Below, one piece after another: positions 1-11,830 of a stretch of 60,000 nt of DNA (position 1 is the stretch's first letter; every line of letters starts with the position of its first letter). Origin of the DNA: Owenia fusiformis (lineage: Eukaryota > Annelida > Polychaeta > Sabellida > Oweniidae); the NCBI GenBank assembly GCA_903813345.2, contig CAIIXF020000002.1, positions 3,388,001-3,448,000 on the forward strand, in the 5' to 3' direction. Made by a program: the position numbers and the translations under genes. The notes beneath the pieces were generated by a model. The model did no database searches and was not told the origin of the DNA. It saw only the letters and a list, made by a program, of their open reading frames with translations.

Positions 1-44
1 CTTTATCAGTATTACTGCCATGAAGACAACCAGAGCACAAATAA

Positions 45-1763
45 CTAGATTTTGGAAATTGAACGAAGTTCAATTTCAGACTCCAGATCTAGACTTTTTT
101 TAGCCGAGTCATCCAGAATAAGCCGAGTCATCCAGAATAAGCTGAGTCATCTAGAAAGAGATGGATAAATAAAAAAGGAAGGTAGGATAGGATAGAATAG
201 GAAAGAACGATAGGATAGAATAAGAAAGAAGGATAGGATAGGATAGAATAGAATAGGAAGAAAGGATAGGATAGGATAGGAAGGATAGGAAGGAAAAGAT
301 ATGAAGAAAGGATAGATAGGAAGGATAGGATAGGATGAGATAGGAAGGATGGATGAATTTTTCAATATTTTCTTCTCTACTCTTGACTTTCTATCAGGAT
401 ACCATCAATTCTACCCCTAATTCATAACTCATACGTTAAATTTGGAGATTTTTTATTTTGACCTACTTTTCGGACACGCCATAACTTCCGAACCGGAAGT
501 TGGATCGAAATTTGGTTTGCAGTTCCGGATTCCTGACAAAATTCTACCCCTAATTCATAACGCATACGTTAAATTTGGAGATTTTATATTTTGACCTACT
601 TTTCTGACATGCCATAACTTCCGAACCGGAAGTCGGATCGAAATTTGGTTTGCAGATCCGGATTCCTGAAAAAATTCTATACCTAATTCATAACTCATAC
701 GTTAAATTTGGAGATTTTTTATTTTGATCTACTTTTCGGACACGCCATAACTTCCGAACCGGAAGTCGGATCGAAATTTGATTTAAAGATTCGGATTCCT
801 GACAAAATTCTACCCCTAATTCATAACTCATACGTTAAATTTGGCGAATTTTAATTTTGACCTACTTTTTGGACACGCCATAACTTCGGAACCGGAAGTC
901 GAATTGAAATTTGGTTTGCAGATTCGGATTTCTGAGAAGATTCTATTCTTAATTCATAACTCAAACGTTAAATTTGGAGAACTTTTCATTTTGACCTACT
1001 TTTCGGACACCATATCTCAAAAGTGGGTCAAAATACTTTCTGACGGCAAAAGGCTAACACTATTAGCGTACTCTAAGCTACATGTATACAAAATTTCGAA
1101 GAATATAATTAATCTGTAGTGTCAGAATCGCAAAAATAAGGAAAAACTTTGAATTTGACCTAGATTTTGACCTAGGCATTTTGGTGTCCAAATTTTGAAG
1201 CTAGATGGCTTTTGAGGTCCCATTCTTTTAAAAGCTTTCATTATATTTAGCTAAACTCAGTCTATATTTCATATTTTTTACTTCAAAAAAATCTTTTTTC
1301 CCATTGACTTAACATGGGCACCAAATTTAGCGATTTTTGAGCTTTCAAAACGCCATAACTTCTGAACCGGAAGTCCGATCTAAATTTGGTTTTCAGATTC
1401 GGAATCCTGAGAAAATTTCCTATAAGAATAATATCCTGGACATTTGATTCGGAGAACTTTTTTTTGGACCTTGTTTTCGGACACTGATATCTCGAAATCG
1501 GTTTGAGATATCAAAAAACTAAATCGACCCTAGATTTTCTACTTTTTTATAAGGAACACAATGAAAAAAACCCGGATCGAAAATATTGAAGGACGATCGA
1601 GAAAATCGAAAAAAGTGACAAAGTACTGGATTTGACCTAGTTCTTGACCTTTGACCTAGCTAAAAATTTGACCCAATTTCCAAGGAACAAGATTCTGGAC
1701 CTAAATTGACCAAATGACTGACTTTACTGAAAACCTAATGGTTATTGAGAAAACTGGTTTAGA
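45..1763 (-). mobile_element. Helitron-like non-autonomous element, family B (copy B0, reversed)
   Basis: Read on the minus strand, this has the same architecture as the two family-B copies at 11831-13583 and 13591-15333. It starts with TC after a TTATT tract, continues with two diverged internal units of about 475 bp, then a pyrimidine-rich microsatellite, then three TGACTCAGC-like motifs, and finally a terminal hairpin (about 52-72) followed by CTAG at 45-48 and TT. Its length of 1719 bp is close to that of B1 and B2. No transposase, Rep or helicase reading frame is present, so it would depend on proteins supplied elsewhere. Helitron-like is an inference from TC...hairpin...CTAG|T termini. 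Confidence 0.55.
147..360. repeat. GGATAG/GGAAAG purine microsatellite inside family-B element
   Basis: About 200 bp of imperfect AGGATAGGATAG-type repeats. The complementary pyrimidine tract sits at the same relative place in B1 (13264-13470) and B2 (15030-15220), so it is part of the element rather than an independent locus. Ser/Pro/Phe-rich reading frames across it are a product of the repeat. Confidence 0.9.
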
Positions 1764-1844
1764 ATAATAATAAGAATAATAATAATAATAATAAGAATAA
1801 GAAAACTGACGAAAACAATAGACTCCAGATTTCATCTGGAGTCT
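1764..1844 (-). repeat. TAA microsatellite plus hairpin module (AGACTCC class)
   Basis: An ATAATAAGA tract runs into a palindrome at 1820-1844 with arms AGACTCCAGAT and ATCTGGAGTCT. On the minus strand the palindrome is followed by the tail ATTGTTTTCG. The same arms and tail recur at 4454, 4627, 10577 and 10642. The module abuts the 3' end of the broken LINE. Confidence 0.85.
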
Positions 1845-3336
1845 AATAAATTTGATCAAGTCTATTTAGAAGATATTTTGATGCAGTGTTAAAAATAGCA
1901 GTACCATAATCAAAATGAGATCTTATAAATGAGTTGAAAAGCGTTTCCAGATCTCTTGAGTTTAACTTTGTTTTAAGGTTCTTCAGGGGATTAATCATTT
2001 TCCTAACTTTATTATATATTTCTTCAATATGGTTTTGATTGGTCAGATTATGATCAAAAGTATATCCAAGGTGTTTATGTACATTTGTTCTATCAATTTC
2101 AGAGTCACTTAGAAAGGATTTGCTTACATTTTCAGGATTTGCTCTAACTCCATGGAAAATAACTTCACAGCTCTTTTCTGGTTTAAATTGTAATTTCCAC
2201 AATTTGGACCAATTTTCTATCTCAGTTAGATCAGATTTAACTAGTTCATCAATTTCTTGGGGCTTTTTGGGGTCAAAAATAAAATGAAGAGATGTGTCAT
2301 CTGCATAGATATAGCATTTGGAGTTTACATTATCAGGAAGGTCATTAATGTATAAAATAAATAGAAGTGGGCCTAAAATTGATCCCTGTGGCACGCCACA
2401 GTTTAGGAAGCCTGCTTCAGTTGTTACTGATGACTCACCAGCAATGTTTACAAAAAACGCCTATTTGTCAGATATGATTTTAATAAATTTAGAAGTTGTC
2501 CATGAATACCGTAGGCCCTTAGTTTGTGTAGAAGTAAGTTATGCGGAACACGGTCAAAAGCAGCTGCAATGTCAAGAAAAATGGTTTTAGAGGCTTTGCC
2601 TTGGTCAAAATTGGTAAGTAAAAAATGTTCAATTGCCATTAGCTGAGAATGAGTGCTATGGCCTGGTAGAAAGCCAGACTGATACTTGAACAAAAGATCA
2701 TTTGAAATTAAGTGTTTTTTGATTCGGTCAGCTATAATTTTCTCAAACAATTTTGATAATGTATTGAGTAATGTTATGGGTCTGTAGTTACTAATCTTGG
2801 ATTTGTCATGTTTTTTAAAAATAGGACATACACTGCCAATTTTCCAAGTATCAGGAAAAATATTCTTGGACATTAGTTTGTTGAAAAGTTCAGATAGTGG
2901 TTTAGAAAGTGAGTGTGCAGTTAAATTTAACATTTCACTTGTTATCTCATCTGGATCACAAGCTTTGGAAGGGTCAAGAGTCAAAATTAACTTCATAACT
3001 TCAAACTGATCAGTTTTAGCTGAAATCAGCAGTGAGTTTGTTCTCATTGGAAAGTCTGGCAAAAAGTGATTGTCATTTTCATCTAGATGATTCTTATTTG
3101 CAAAAAAAGTCAAAAATGCATTAGCTTTATCTAAGTTCCTAGTGAGTGGGTGATTTGAATTTTCATCTATAATTGATGGGATATCAGATTTAACATGCTT
3201 ATTACCGAGAAAAGATTTAATTATTTTCCAATAGTTCTTATCATTTTTGCTCAAAGTCTTCATTGATTCCAAAGTATTTATTTCGTTTTGACACTTAGCT
3301 TCTTTGATTAAAGTTGTTAATTGTAATGCACTATGT
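1843..3336 (-). pseudogene. LINE (non-LTR retrotransposon) reverse transcriptase, frameshifted and truncated
   Basis: Minus-strand reverse-transcriptase domain of a Jockey/CR1-like LINE. The first part (from about 3330 to 2448) carries the motifs SNYRPITLL and YQSGFLPGHST, and an AFDRVPH motif (first catalytic Asp). The second part (2450-1843) carries [13 protein letters not shown] and the catalytic YADD. The two halves are joined in different frames: at the T run near 2450, a one-base shift would restore [12 protein letters not shown] leading into GVPQGS. The coding sequence continues upstream of the first Met (ends near 3336), so no start is visible. The 3' end is cut by the hairpin module at 1844. 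No endonuclease domain is attached. A family-matching endonuclease half lies at 24008-24636. Dead element; the superfamily assignment is inferred from motif style. Confidence 0.85.
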
Positions 3337-3338
3337 AA

Positions 3339-3600
3339 AATCCCATGATTAATACAGTATCATAAACCTATTAAACATACATATCAGTTGTTTTAATTCG
3401 TTTTAACCTGTTATCATAGGTTTATGTATAAGACATAATTATAACAATGAATGATACGGACTTTTTTGGAGTTTCTCCTCTGATACTTGTATAATTTGTT
3501 TTAATTTGTTATCAGCTGTTATCAGCTGTTATATTCCATCTGGTTCAACTGGGAAAAACATATTATACTCACTGGATGATACATTTCTCTGCTCTTGCGT
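3339..3600. repeat. AT-rich repeat with inverted counterpart at 24 kb
   Basis: The first 26 bases (3339-3364) recur, with one mismatch, as an inverted copy at 24004-24029. Both copies sit exactly at a LINE boundary. The interior is AT-rich, with GTATCAT/ATGATAC and GTTTTAATT-type repeats also seen in 23690-24029. It is most simply a miniature element; see findings for a larger alternative. Confidence 0.5.
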
Positions 3601-4453
3601 ATAATTTGTTTACATTAGGTTACATGTTGTTGACACAACATGTTGACACTATCTTGTTGACATAAACATATTGAGTGTTTTAATAAAAGCGGGTATTGAT
3701 AAATTAAGTTTTGACATTTGAAAGTTGTAATGAATTAATATAAATGATTTTTCAAAATAAGTCACCAGAAGTGATTAGTGCAGCATTTATAACGTGCTTG
3801 CAAAAACACGGGCGCCCATTTAGATTATTAGCGGTTTTATTATAATATTGGATTGCTTCAATGCGCTTCATGAAAGAAAAATGTGGGCACTTTATTAATT
3901 GAAATCAATATGTCTTAATATTAAAGCTACAGTGTTAACGGAGACAACTTAAGACTGCGACATTTTAACCCATTTCAAAATTCGGTGTTTTTATTTTCCA
4001 TAACGGCTACTAGTATTTGTGTGCCATAGTTATCTCAGCTTTCGGGAATCACGGTTTTCGTGATTTAAGGGCAGTTATAAAAATATAAAAGGCGATGGTT
4101 CAAAATGGACAATTTTCAAAACTGCTCAACTTCACGTTTTTAAAGAATGCTTGCCCGGCGAGGGGTTTGCTATTGCGAGAGAACAAAAACATTGAATTAG
4201 GATTTTTCCTAATACGTAATCATTAATACTTAATCATTAATCAACAACTTTTTAAACCGTCTCTCTGATTAAATATCATGCCAATTAATACCACGATTGT
4301 GTTGACAGGATTAAATGCGATATCTATGGAATAATAATTTAATGAACTCAATAGTCTAAATGATAAATAAGTCCATAATTTAGTCTTGGCTGACTAGTCT
4401 TGTATCATCAGAGTTGGATTGCAAATACCTCCCTAAATCAAATATTTATAATT
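3601..4453. other. AT-rich intergenic stretch, nothing recognised
   Basis: No reading frame of note, no RNA gene and no clear repeat was seen. It ends at the first hairpin module. Confidence 0.5.
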
Positions 4454-4714
4454 AGACTCCAGATTGAAAATCTGGAGTCTATTGTTTTTGCCTGTTTTCT
4501 TATTATTAGAATGCCGTGTTTCGAAGAAACGGCATTCTATAGTTTTCGCCTTTTTCTTATTTTTATTATTAGAATGCCGGTTTCGAAGAAACGGCATTCT
4601 ATAGTTTTCGCCTTTTTCTTATTATTAGACTCCAGATTGAAAATCTGGAGTCTATTGCTTTTGCCGGTTTTCTTATTAGGAGGCCCTTCAAGGGGCCTCC
4701 TATCATTTTTGTAG
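4454..4714 (+). repeat. Cluster of five hairpin modules
   Basis: Five palindromes in a row: 4454-4480 and 4627-4653 (arms AGACTCCAGAT), 4508-4538 and 4571-4600 (arms AGAATGCCG), and 4678-4701 (arms AGGAGGCCC). Each follows TTATT(A). Each of the first four is followed by a similar tail, ATWGTTTTYGCC then a TTTTCTTATT run; the fifth has a related tail ending GTAG|TT. The arms differ between modules but always pair with each other, while the tail is conserved. No reading frame is supported. Confidence 0.85.
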
Positions 4715-4724
4715 TTATTCTTCT

Positions 4725-4759
<35 letters not shown>

Positions 4760-4763
4760 TTAT
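4715..4763. repeat. (TTTA)n microsatellite
   Basis: A run of TTTATTTATT between the last hairpin module and the start of the family-D element. TTATT-type sequence precedes every element of the train, so it may be the preferred target. Confidence 0.9.
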
Positions 4764-7700
4764 TCTTTTTAGCATTTTTTCTCCAACTTCCAGCTAGCTT
4801 TGACTTATTTCATATATAGTCCTATTAGGGACCTGGGCTGGACTTGTCGGGAAATTAGTTCATATCTAGGTCAAGGTCAAAGGTCAAAATCTAGGTCAAA
4901 TCTAAGTTTTTTTCAAGTTTCTCAAATCCTGACACTACACTTCAATATTTTTGGCTGAATTTTTGCATACAGATAGATATTAGTATTCTATTAGTCTAAG
5001 CCTTTTGCCGTCTAGGGAAATTTTGCCTAGATTTTGAGATATTGAAGGTCAAAAAAAGGTCAAAAAAGGTATTTTTTCAACTTGCTTCAAATTGACCAAT
5101 TTTTTTTTTAAAACTCATCTGCAAGTTCTCAGGATTCCAAATCTGACCTTACTTTTGACCTTTGACCTTTTGTTGACCTTCAGTGACCTCCGAAAGGTAA
5201 AAAAAGTTGATTTTTCAAATCAATTTTCTGGATTCAAATTTAGGTGCATTTAATCACAAAAGACCCCAAGAGATCCAAAAAAGTAAAATTTGCAAGGTCA
5301 AAGGTCAAGGTCATCAAACGAAATCACAAACTGTGTTTTTTAAGTTTCTCAAAATTTGAGACTACAAATCAATTTCTTTTACTGAAAGTCAGAATATATA
5401 TTTCTCTAAAGGTTCTTCACATATTAGCAATTGACTATTTATTAAAATTTTGCTCCAGTTTTGAGATATTAGAACTCAAAAACTGAAAAAAGGTCGAATT
5501 TCGAAATTTTTCAAGGTCAAATTTCAACTTGCTCTAAATTGACCAAACTTTTTTTTCAAAAGCATTAACAAGATCTCAGGAACTCAAATCTGACCTTAGT
5601 GTTGACATATGACCTTTACTTGACCTTCAGTGACCTTCGAAAGGTCAAAAAAGTTGATTTTTTAAATTAATTTTCTGGATTCAAATTTAAATTAATTCAA
5701 TCAGAAAAGATATACTGAGGTCTAAAAAAGTAAAATTTTTAAGGTCAAGGTTCAAGGTCATCAAACAAGATCACAAACTGTGTTTTCTAAGTTTCTCAAA
5801 GTTTATGACTACAAATCAATATTATTCCATGAAAGACGGAATATATATTCATCTAAAGGTTTTACACATATTAGCAATTGATTATCTATTAACATTTTGC
5901 ACCAGTTTTGAGATATCAGAGCTCAAAAACTGAAAAAGGTCGAATTTCGAAAATTTTCAAGGTCAAATTTTAACTTGATCTAAATTGACCAAACTTTTTT
6001 TTAAAACTCATATGCAAATTCTCAGGATTCCAAATCTTAACTTACTTTTGACCTTTGACCTTTTGTTGACCTTCAGTGACCTCCAAAAGGTCAAAAAAGT
6101 TGATTTTTCAAATCAATTTTCTGGATTCAAATTTAGGTGCATTTAATCACAAAAGACCCCAAGAGATCCAAAAAAGTAAAATTTGCAAGGTCAAAGGTCA
6201 AGGTCATTGAATTAAATCACAAACTGTGTTTTTCAAGTTTCTCAAAATTGGTGACTACAAATCAATATTTTTTGATGAAAGTCTGTCTAAAGGTTCTACA
6301 CATATTGGCAACTGATTATCTTTTAAAATGTTGCACCAGTTTTAAGATATTAGAGCTCCAAAACTGAAAAAGGTCAAATTTCGAAAATTTTCAAGGTCAA
6401 ATTTCAACTTGATCTAAATTGACAAAACTTTTTTTTAAAACTCATCTACAAGTTCTCAGGATTCCAAATCTTACCTTACTTTTGACCCTCGACCTTTTCT
6501 TGACCTTCAGTGACCTCCGAAAGGTCAAAAAAGTTGATTTTACAAATCGATTTTCTGGATTCAAATTTAAGTGCATTTAATCACAAAAGACCCGAAGAGG
6601 TCCAAAAAAGTAAATTTTGCAAGGTCAAGGTCATTGAATTAAATCACAAACTGTGTTTTCCAAGTTTCTCAAAATTGGTTACTACAAATCAATATAGTTT
6701 AATGAAAGTCTAAATATATATTCCTCCACTTTTTCTCCACATATAAGCATTTGATTATCTATTAAAATTTTGCACCAGTTTTGAGATATAAGAGCTCAAA
6801 AACTGAAAAAGGTCAAAATTTCGAAAATTTTCAAGGTCAAATTTCAACTTGATCTAAATTGACCAAACTTTTTTTAAAACTTATCTACAAGTTCTTAGGA
6901 TTCCAAATCTTACCTTACTTTTTGTTGACCTTTAGTTGACCTTTAGTGACCTCTGAAAGGTCAAAAAGTTGATTTTTCAAATCGATTTTCTGGATTCAAA
7001 TTCAGGTGTATTTAATCACAAAAGAGGTCAAAAAAAGTAAAATTTGCAAGGTCAAAGGTCAAGGTCATCAAACTAAATCACAAACTGTGTTTTCTAAGTT
7101 TCTCAAAATTGGAGACTACAAATCAATATTTTTTCATGAAAGTCAGGATATATATTCCTCTTTAGGTTCTACACATATTAGCAATTGACTATTTATTAAA
7201 ATTGTGTACCAGTTTTGAGATATTGGAACTCAAAAACTGAAAAAAGGTCAAATTTCGAAACTTTTCAAGACTAAATTTCAACTTCCTTCAAATTGACCAA
7301 TTTTTTTTTAAAACTCATCTACAAGTTCTCAGGATTCCAAATCTAACCTTACTTTTGACCTTTGACCTTTGGTTGACCTTCAGTGACCTCCGAAAGGTCA
7401 AAAAAGTTAATTTTTCAAATCGATTTTCTGGATTCAAATTTAGGTATATTTATTCACAAAAGACCTTCTGAGGTCTAAAAAAGTAAAATTTGCAAGGTCA
7501 AAGGTCAAGGTCATCAAACGAAATCACAAACTGTGTTTTCTAAGTTTCTCAGAATTGGAGACTACAAATCAATATTTTGAAATGAAAGTCAGAATATATA
7601 TTCCTCTACTAAAGGTTCTACACATATTAGCAATTGATTATCTATTAAAATTTGGCTCCAGTTTTGAGATATTATAGCTCAAAACTGAAAAAAGGTCAAA

Positions 7701-7896
7701 TTTCGGAATTTTTCAAGGTCAAATTTCAACTTGCATTAATTCGACCAAACCTTTTTTAAAAATCATCTACAAGTTGTCTGGAGTTCATATATGACCTTGT
7801 ATTAGAGATTTGACCTTTGGCTGGCCTTTGAATGTTCAGAAACTAATATAGGGCCTCCGTAAGATTGCTTGCAATCTTAGATCGTTCGATCTCTAG
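4764..7896 (+). mobile_element. Helitron-like non-autonomous element, family D, with six ~440 bp tandem units
   Basis: Begins TC after TTATTA and ends with a hairpin, AAGATTGC-TTGCAATCTT (about 7861-7878), then CTCTAG (7891-7896) and TT. Most of the interior is six tandem units with a period of about 430-450 bp. They are easily tracked by the AATCAATTTTCTGGATTCAA segment near 5217, 6110, 6545, 6980 and 7420, with a diverged copy near 5670. Each unit is dense in AGGTCA/TGACCT. The exact array AGGTCAAAGGTCAAGGTCA starts at 5295, 6188, 7049 and 7495. Short reading frames repeat with the unit and are not genes. The 3' region contains GGGCCTCC, matching the arm of the hairpin module at 4678. Confidence 0.55.
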
Positions 7897-7903
7897 TTAT
7901 TAT

Positions 7904-9492
7904 TCTTTCTCTCTTGTCACGTTTTCTCGGTAACTAGAAGGACTTACTTAAATCTGCTAACACAGTCAACTAGGTAATGAGGCCTAGTTTCTGGGAAATT
8001 AGGTCAACTTTTTATCTAGGTCAAAGGTCAAGAACTAGGTCAAATCGTGGTTTTTCACTATTTTACAAGTTTTCTCAGTCGTCCTTCGGTATTTTCACTC
8101 CGGGTTTTTTTCATCATGTTCCTTAGAAAAAGCTTATTACGAATGGTAAACCGTTTTTTGATTACATTTACCGATTTTGAGATATGGTGTCCGAAAAGTA
8201 GGTCAGAACATAAAAAGTTCTCCAAATTCAACGTGTGAATCATCAAATAAGTGTAGAATTATCTCAGGGATCCGAATCTGCAAACAAAATTTCGATCCGA
8301 CTTCCGGTTCGGAAGTTATTGCGTTTTGAAATCTCAAAAATCGCTAAATTTGGTGCCCATGTTAAGCCAATGGGAAAAAAGACTTTTTCAAAGTGTAAAA
8401 TACAAGATATAGACTGAGTACAGCTTAACATAATGAATGCCTAGAAAAGAAGGGGACCTCAAAAGCTACATAGTTTCAAAATTTGGACACCAAAATGCCT
8501 AGGTCAAAATCTAGGTCAAATTCATAGTTTTTCCTCATTTTTACGATTCTGACACTACACTTTAATAATTTGCTTCAAAATTTTGTAAACAGGTAGCAAA
8601 GAGTGTGCTAATAGTGTTAGCCTTTTGCCGTCAGAAAGTATTTTGACCCACTTTTGAGATATGGTGTCCGAAATGTAGGTCAAAATAAAAAGTTCTCCAA
8701 ATTTAACATATGAGCTATGAAATAAGAGTAGAATTTTCTCAGGAATCTGAATCTGCAAACTAAATTTCGATCTGACTGCCGGTTCGGAAGTTAAAGCGTT
8801 TTGAAATCTCAAAAATCGCTCAATTTGGTGCACCATGTTAAGTCAATGGGAAAAAAGACTTTTTTGAAGTGTAAAATACAAGATATAGACTGGGTAAAGC
8901 TCAACATAATGAACTATTATTAAAGAAGGGGACCTCAAAAGCTACATAGCTTCAAAATTTGGACACCAAAATGCCTAGGTCAAAATCTAGGTCAAATTCA
9001 TAGTTTTTCCTTATTTTTACGATTCTGACACTACACTTTAATAATTTGCTTCAAAATTTTGTATACAGGTAGCAAAGAGTGTGCTTATAGTGTTAGCCTT
9101 TTGCCGTCAGAAAGTATTTTGACCCACTTTTGAGATATTTGTGTCCGAAAAGTAGGTCAAAGTAAAAAGTTCTCCATATTTAACGTATGAGTTATGAATT
9201 AAAAGTAGAAATGTCTCAGGAATCCAAATCTTTAAACCAAATTTTGATCCACCTTCTGATTAGATAGTTATAGCAGTTTGAAGTCTCGGAAAGTCGATAT
9301 GATGATATCCCCATGTTAAGCCAATGGAGTCGAAGATAACATTCTTAAAAGTTGTCTAAATGTCTATATTCTAGCTGACTCAGCTTATTCTGAATGACTC
9401 AGCTTACAAGTTACAAGTAATTGGATGACTCAGCTTGAAAAAAGGTTTAAATCTGGAGTCTTAAATTGAACTTGTTCAATTTACATGTCTAG
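7904..9492 (+). mobile_element. Helitron-like non-autonomous element, family C (copy C1)
   Basis: TC start after CTAG|TTATTAT. Two internal units of about 477 bp follow (compare 8496 and 8973). Near the 3' end are TGACTCAGCTT motifs at about 9375-9440, then TCTGGAGTCT, a terminal hairpin ATTGAAC-TT-GTTCAAT, and CTAG at 9489-9492 followed by TT. The same layout and length occur in C2 (16529-18117). The internal units are shared with family B. No coding capacity. Confidence 0.55.
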
Positions 9493-9502
9493 TTATTATT
9501 AT

Positions 9503-10571
9503 TCCGTGCAAGATTTCTCCGCACACACCGACATGTCAGCTAATTAGCATATACCATCAACCTTGACATGTTCCTGGGCTACAGGGAAATGCCTTCATTT
9601 TTTTAATTAGCCCCTCCCTAATTAGCCAAGGTCAAATCGCAAATTTTTACATTTTTGCGCGTACAAGGAGTAACCATTTTTATTTTTTACCCAAAATTTG
9701 CATATGCCATCCCTCACAATTGCCATTTCACATATATTCCGGGTTTTAAAATTGGGTGCCCCAAATTTGAAAAATTGGGCACCCCAGTGGGGCAAAATTT
9801 GAAAACTGTGTATCCGATCCCAATTCTGAGCAGATATAAAGAATAGAAGCCCCTGATTCCAAATATGCTTTCGGTTTTGGAATCCGACCTCTGAGTGACC
9901 TTGAAAAGGTCAACAAGTTCAAAAATCAAAATTGCTCAAATTGATTCCAAATTGGTAGCATTGTATTACACTGTACTCGGATAGAGTAAATTAGGTCACC
10001 ATTTTGACCTTGACCTTTGACATTGACCTTCAAATGACCTCAAAGTTGAAAACTAGGATTTTCATTCCAATTCTTTGCAAGTATGAAGTATGGATGTCCC
10101 TGATTCTAAATATGCTTGTGGTTTTGGAATTTGACCTCCGGGTGACCTTGAAAAGGTCAAAAAGGTTAAATTGCTAAAATTGCTCAAATTGATTCGAAAT
10201 TGGTACCATTGTATTACACTGTACTAAACTAGAGTAAATTAGGTCAACATTTTGACCTTGACCTTTGACCTTCACCGTAAAATGACGTAAAACTTATTTC
10301 TTGTTTAACCTGTTCAAGGAGCCACTGTAGTTATTTTTTGCATGCCTTACTCTTCCCATTTAACATATCTCTAGGGTTTATAATTTGGGTGATTTTCATT
10401 CCAATTCTTTGCAAGTATGAAGTATGGATGTCCCTGATTCTAAATATGCTTTCGGTTTTGGAATTCGACCTCTGCGTGACCTTGAAAAAGGTCAATTGTG
10501 CACCGAATTTGCTGCTGCGGCGAGGAACGGCATTCTACGAAATCGCCCCCGTGGCGATTTTAAATGTCTAG
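9503..10571 (+). mobile_element. Helitron-like non-autonomous element, family A (copy A1)
   Basis: Starts TCCGTGCAAGATTTCTCC and ends with a hairpin, AATCGCC-CCCGT-GGCGATT, then about 8 nt and CTAG at 10568-10571 followed by TT. Two near-identical copies, A2 and A3, share both ends, which fixes the boundaries. The interior has AGGTCA half-sites and a CAAATTTGAAAAATTGGGC / GGGGCAAAATTTG inverted segment. No protein is encoded. Confidence 0.6.
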
Positions 10572-10764
10572 TTATTAGACTCCAGATGTCAATCTGGAGT
10601 CTATTGTTTTTGCCAGTATTCTTCTTCTTCTTATTATTATTAGACTCCAGATGTCAATCTGGAGTCTATTGTTTTTGCCAGTATTCTTCTTCTTCTTCTT
10701 ATTATTAGAATGCCGGTTTCGAAGAAACGGCATTCTATAGTTTTCGCCTTTTTCTTATTATTAT
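10572..10764 (+). repeat. Cluster of three hairpin modules
   Basis: Palindromes at 10577-10602 and 10642-10667 (arms AGACTCCAGAT, loop GTCA) and at 10707-10736 (arms AGAATGCCG). They are separated by ATTGTTTTTGCCAGT tails and TTCTTCTTATTATT tracts. The first two modules are direct copies of each other including their tails, so they look like tandem duplications or repeated insertions. Confidence 0.85.
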
Positions 10765-11823
10765 TCCACGCAAGATTTCTCCGCACACACCGACATGTCA
10801 GCTAATTAGCATATACCATCAACCTTGACATGTTCCTGGGCTACAGGGAAATGCCTTCATTTTTTTAATTAGCCCCTCCCTAATTAGCCAAGGTCAAATT
10901 TACATTTTTGCACGTACAAGGAGTAACCATTTTTTTTTTTACCCAAAATTTGCATATGCCATCCCTCACAATTGCCATTTCACATATATTCCGGGTTTTA
11001 AAATTGGGTGCCCCAAATTTGAAAAATGGGGCACCCCAGTGGGGCAAAATTTGAAAACTGTGTATCCGATCCCAATTCTGAGCAGATATAAAGAATAGAA
11101 GCCCCTGATTCCAAATATGCTTTCGGTTTTGGAATCCGACCTCTGAGTGACCTTGAAAAGGTCAACAAGTTCAAAAATCAAAATCGCTCAAGTTGATTCC
11201 AAATTGGTACCATTGTATTACACTGTACTCGGATAGAGTAAATTAGGTCACCATTTTGACCTTGACCTTTGACATTGACCTTCAAATGACCTCAAAGTTG
11301 AAAACTAGGATTTTCATTCCAATTCTTTGCAAGTATGAAGTATGGATGTCCCTGATTCTAAATATGCTAGTGGTTTTGGAATTTGACCTCCGGGTGACCT
11401 TGAAAAGGTCAAAAAGGTTAAATTGCTAAAATTGCTCAAATTGATTCGAAATTGGTACCATTGTATTACACTGTACTAAACTAGAGTAAATTAGGTCAAC
11501 ATTTTGACCTTGACCTTTGACCTTCACCGTAAAATGATGTAAAACTTATTTCTTGTTTTACCTGTTCAAGGAGCCACTGTAGTTATTTTTTGCATGCCTT
11601 ACTCTTCCCATTTAACATATCTCTAGGGTTTATAATTTGGGTGATTTTCATTCCAATTCTTTGCAAGTATGAAGTATGGATGTCCCTGATTCTAAATATG
11701 CTTTCGGTTTTGGAATTCGACCTCTGCGTGACCTTGAAAAAGGTCAATTGTGCACCGAATTTGCTGCTGCGGCGAGGAACGGCATTCTACAAAATCGCCC
11801 CCGTGGCGATTTTAAATGTCTAG
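10765..11823 (+). mobile_element. Helitron-like non-autonomous element, family A (copy A2)
   Basis: Starts TCCACGCAAGATTTCTCC after TTATTAT and ends with the AATCGCC/GGCGATT hairpin and CTAG at 11820-11823. It is nearly identical to A1 apart from small changes, so the two moved or duplicated recently. Confidence 0.6.
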
Positions 11824-11830
11824 TTATTTT

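Noticed and set aside
4678-4701. Rho-independent-type terminator
   Set aside because: A hairpin followed by T-rich sequence is present, but this is a eukaryotic repeat cluster with no upstream gene.
5244-7188. Repeated 60-80-codon frames containing KTKSQ/NHKLCF-like peptides
   Set aside because: They recur only because the 440-bp unit recurs; frames differ between units and have no start context or domain.
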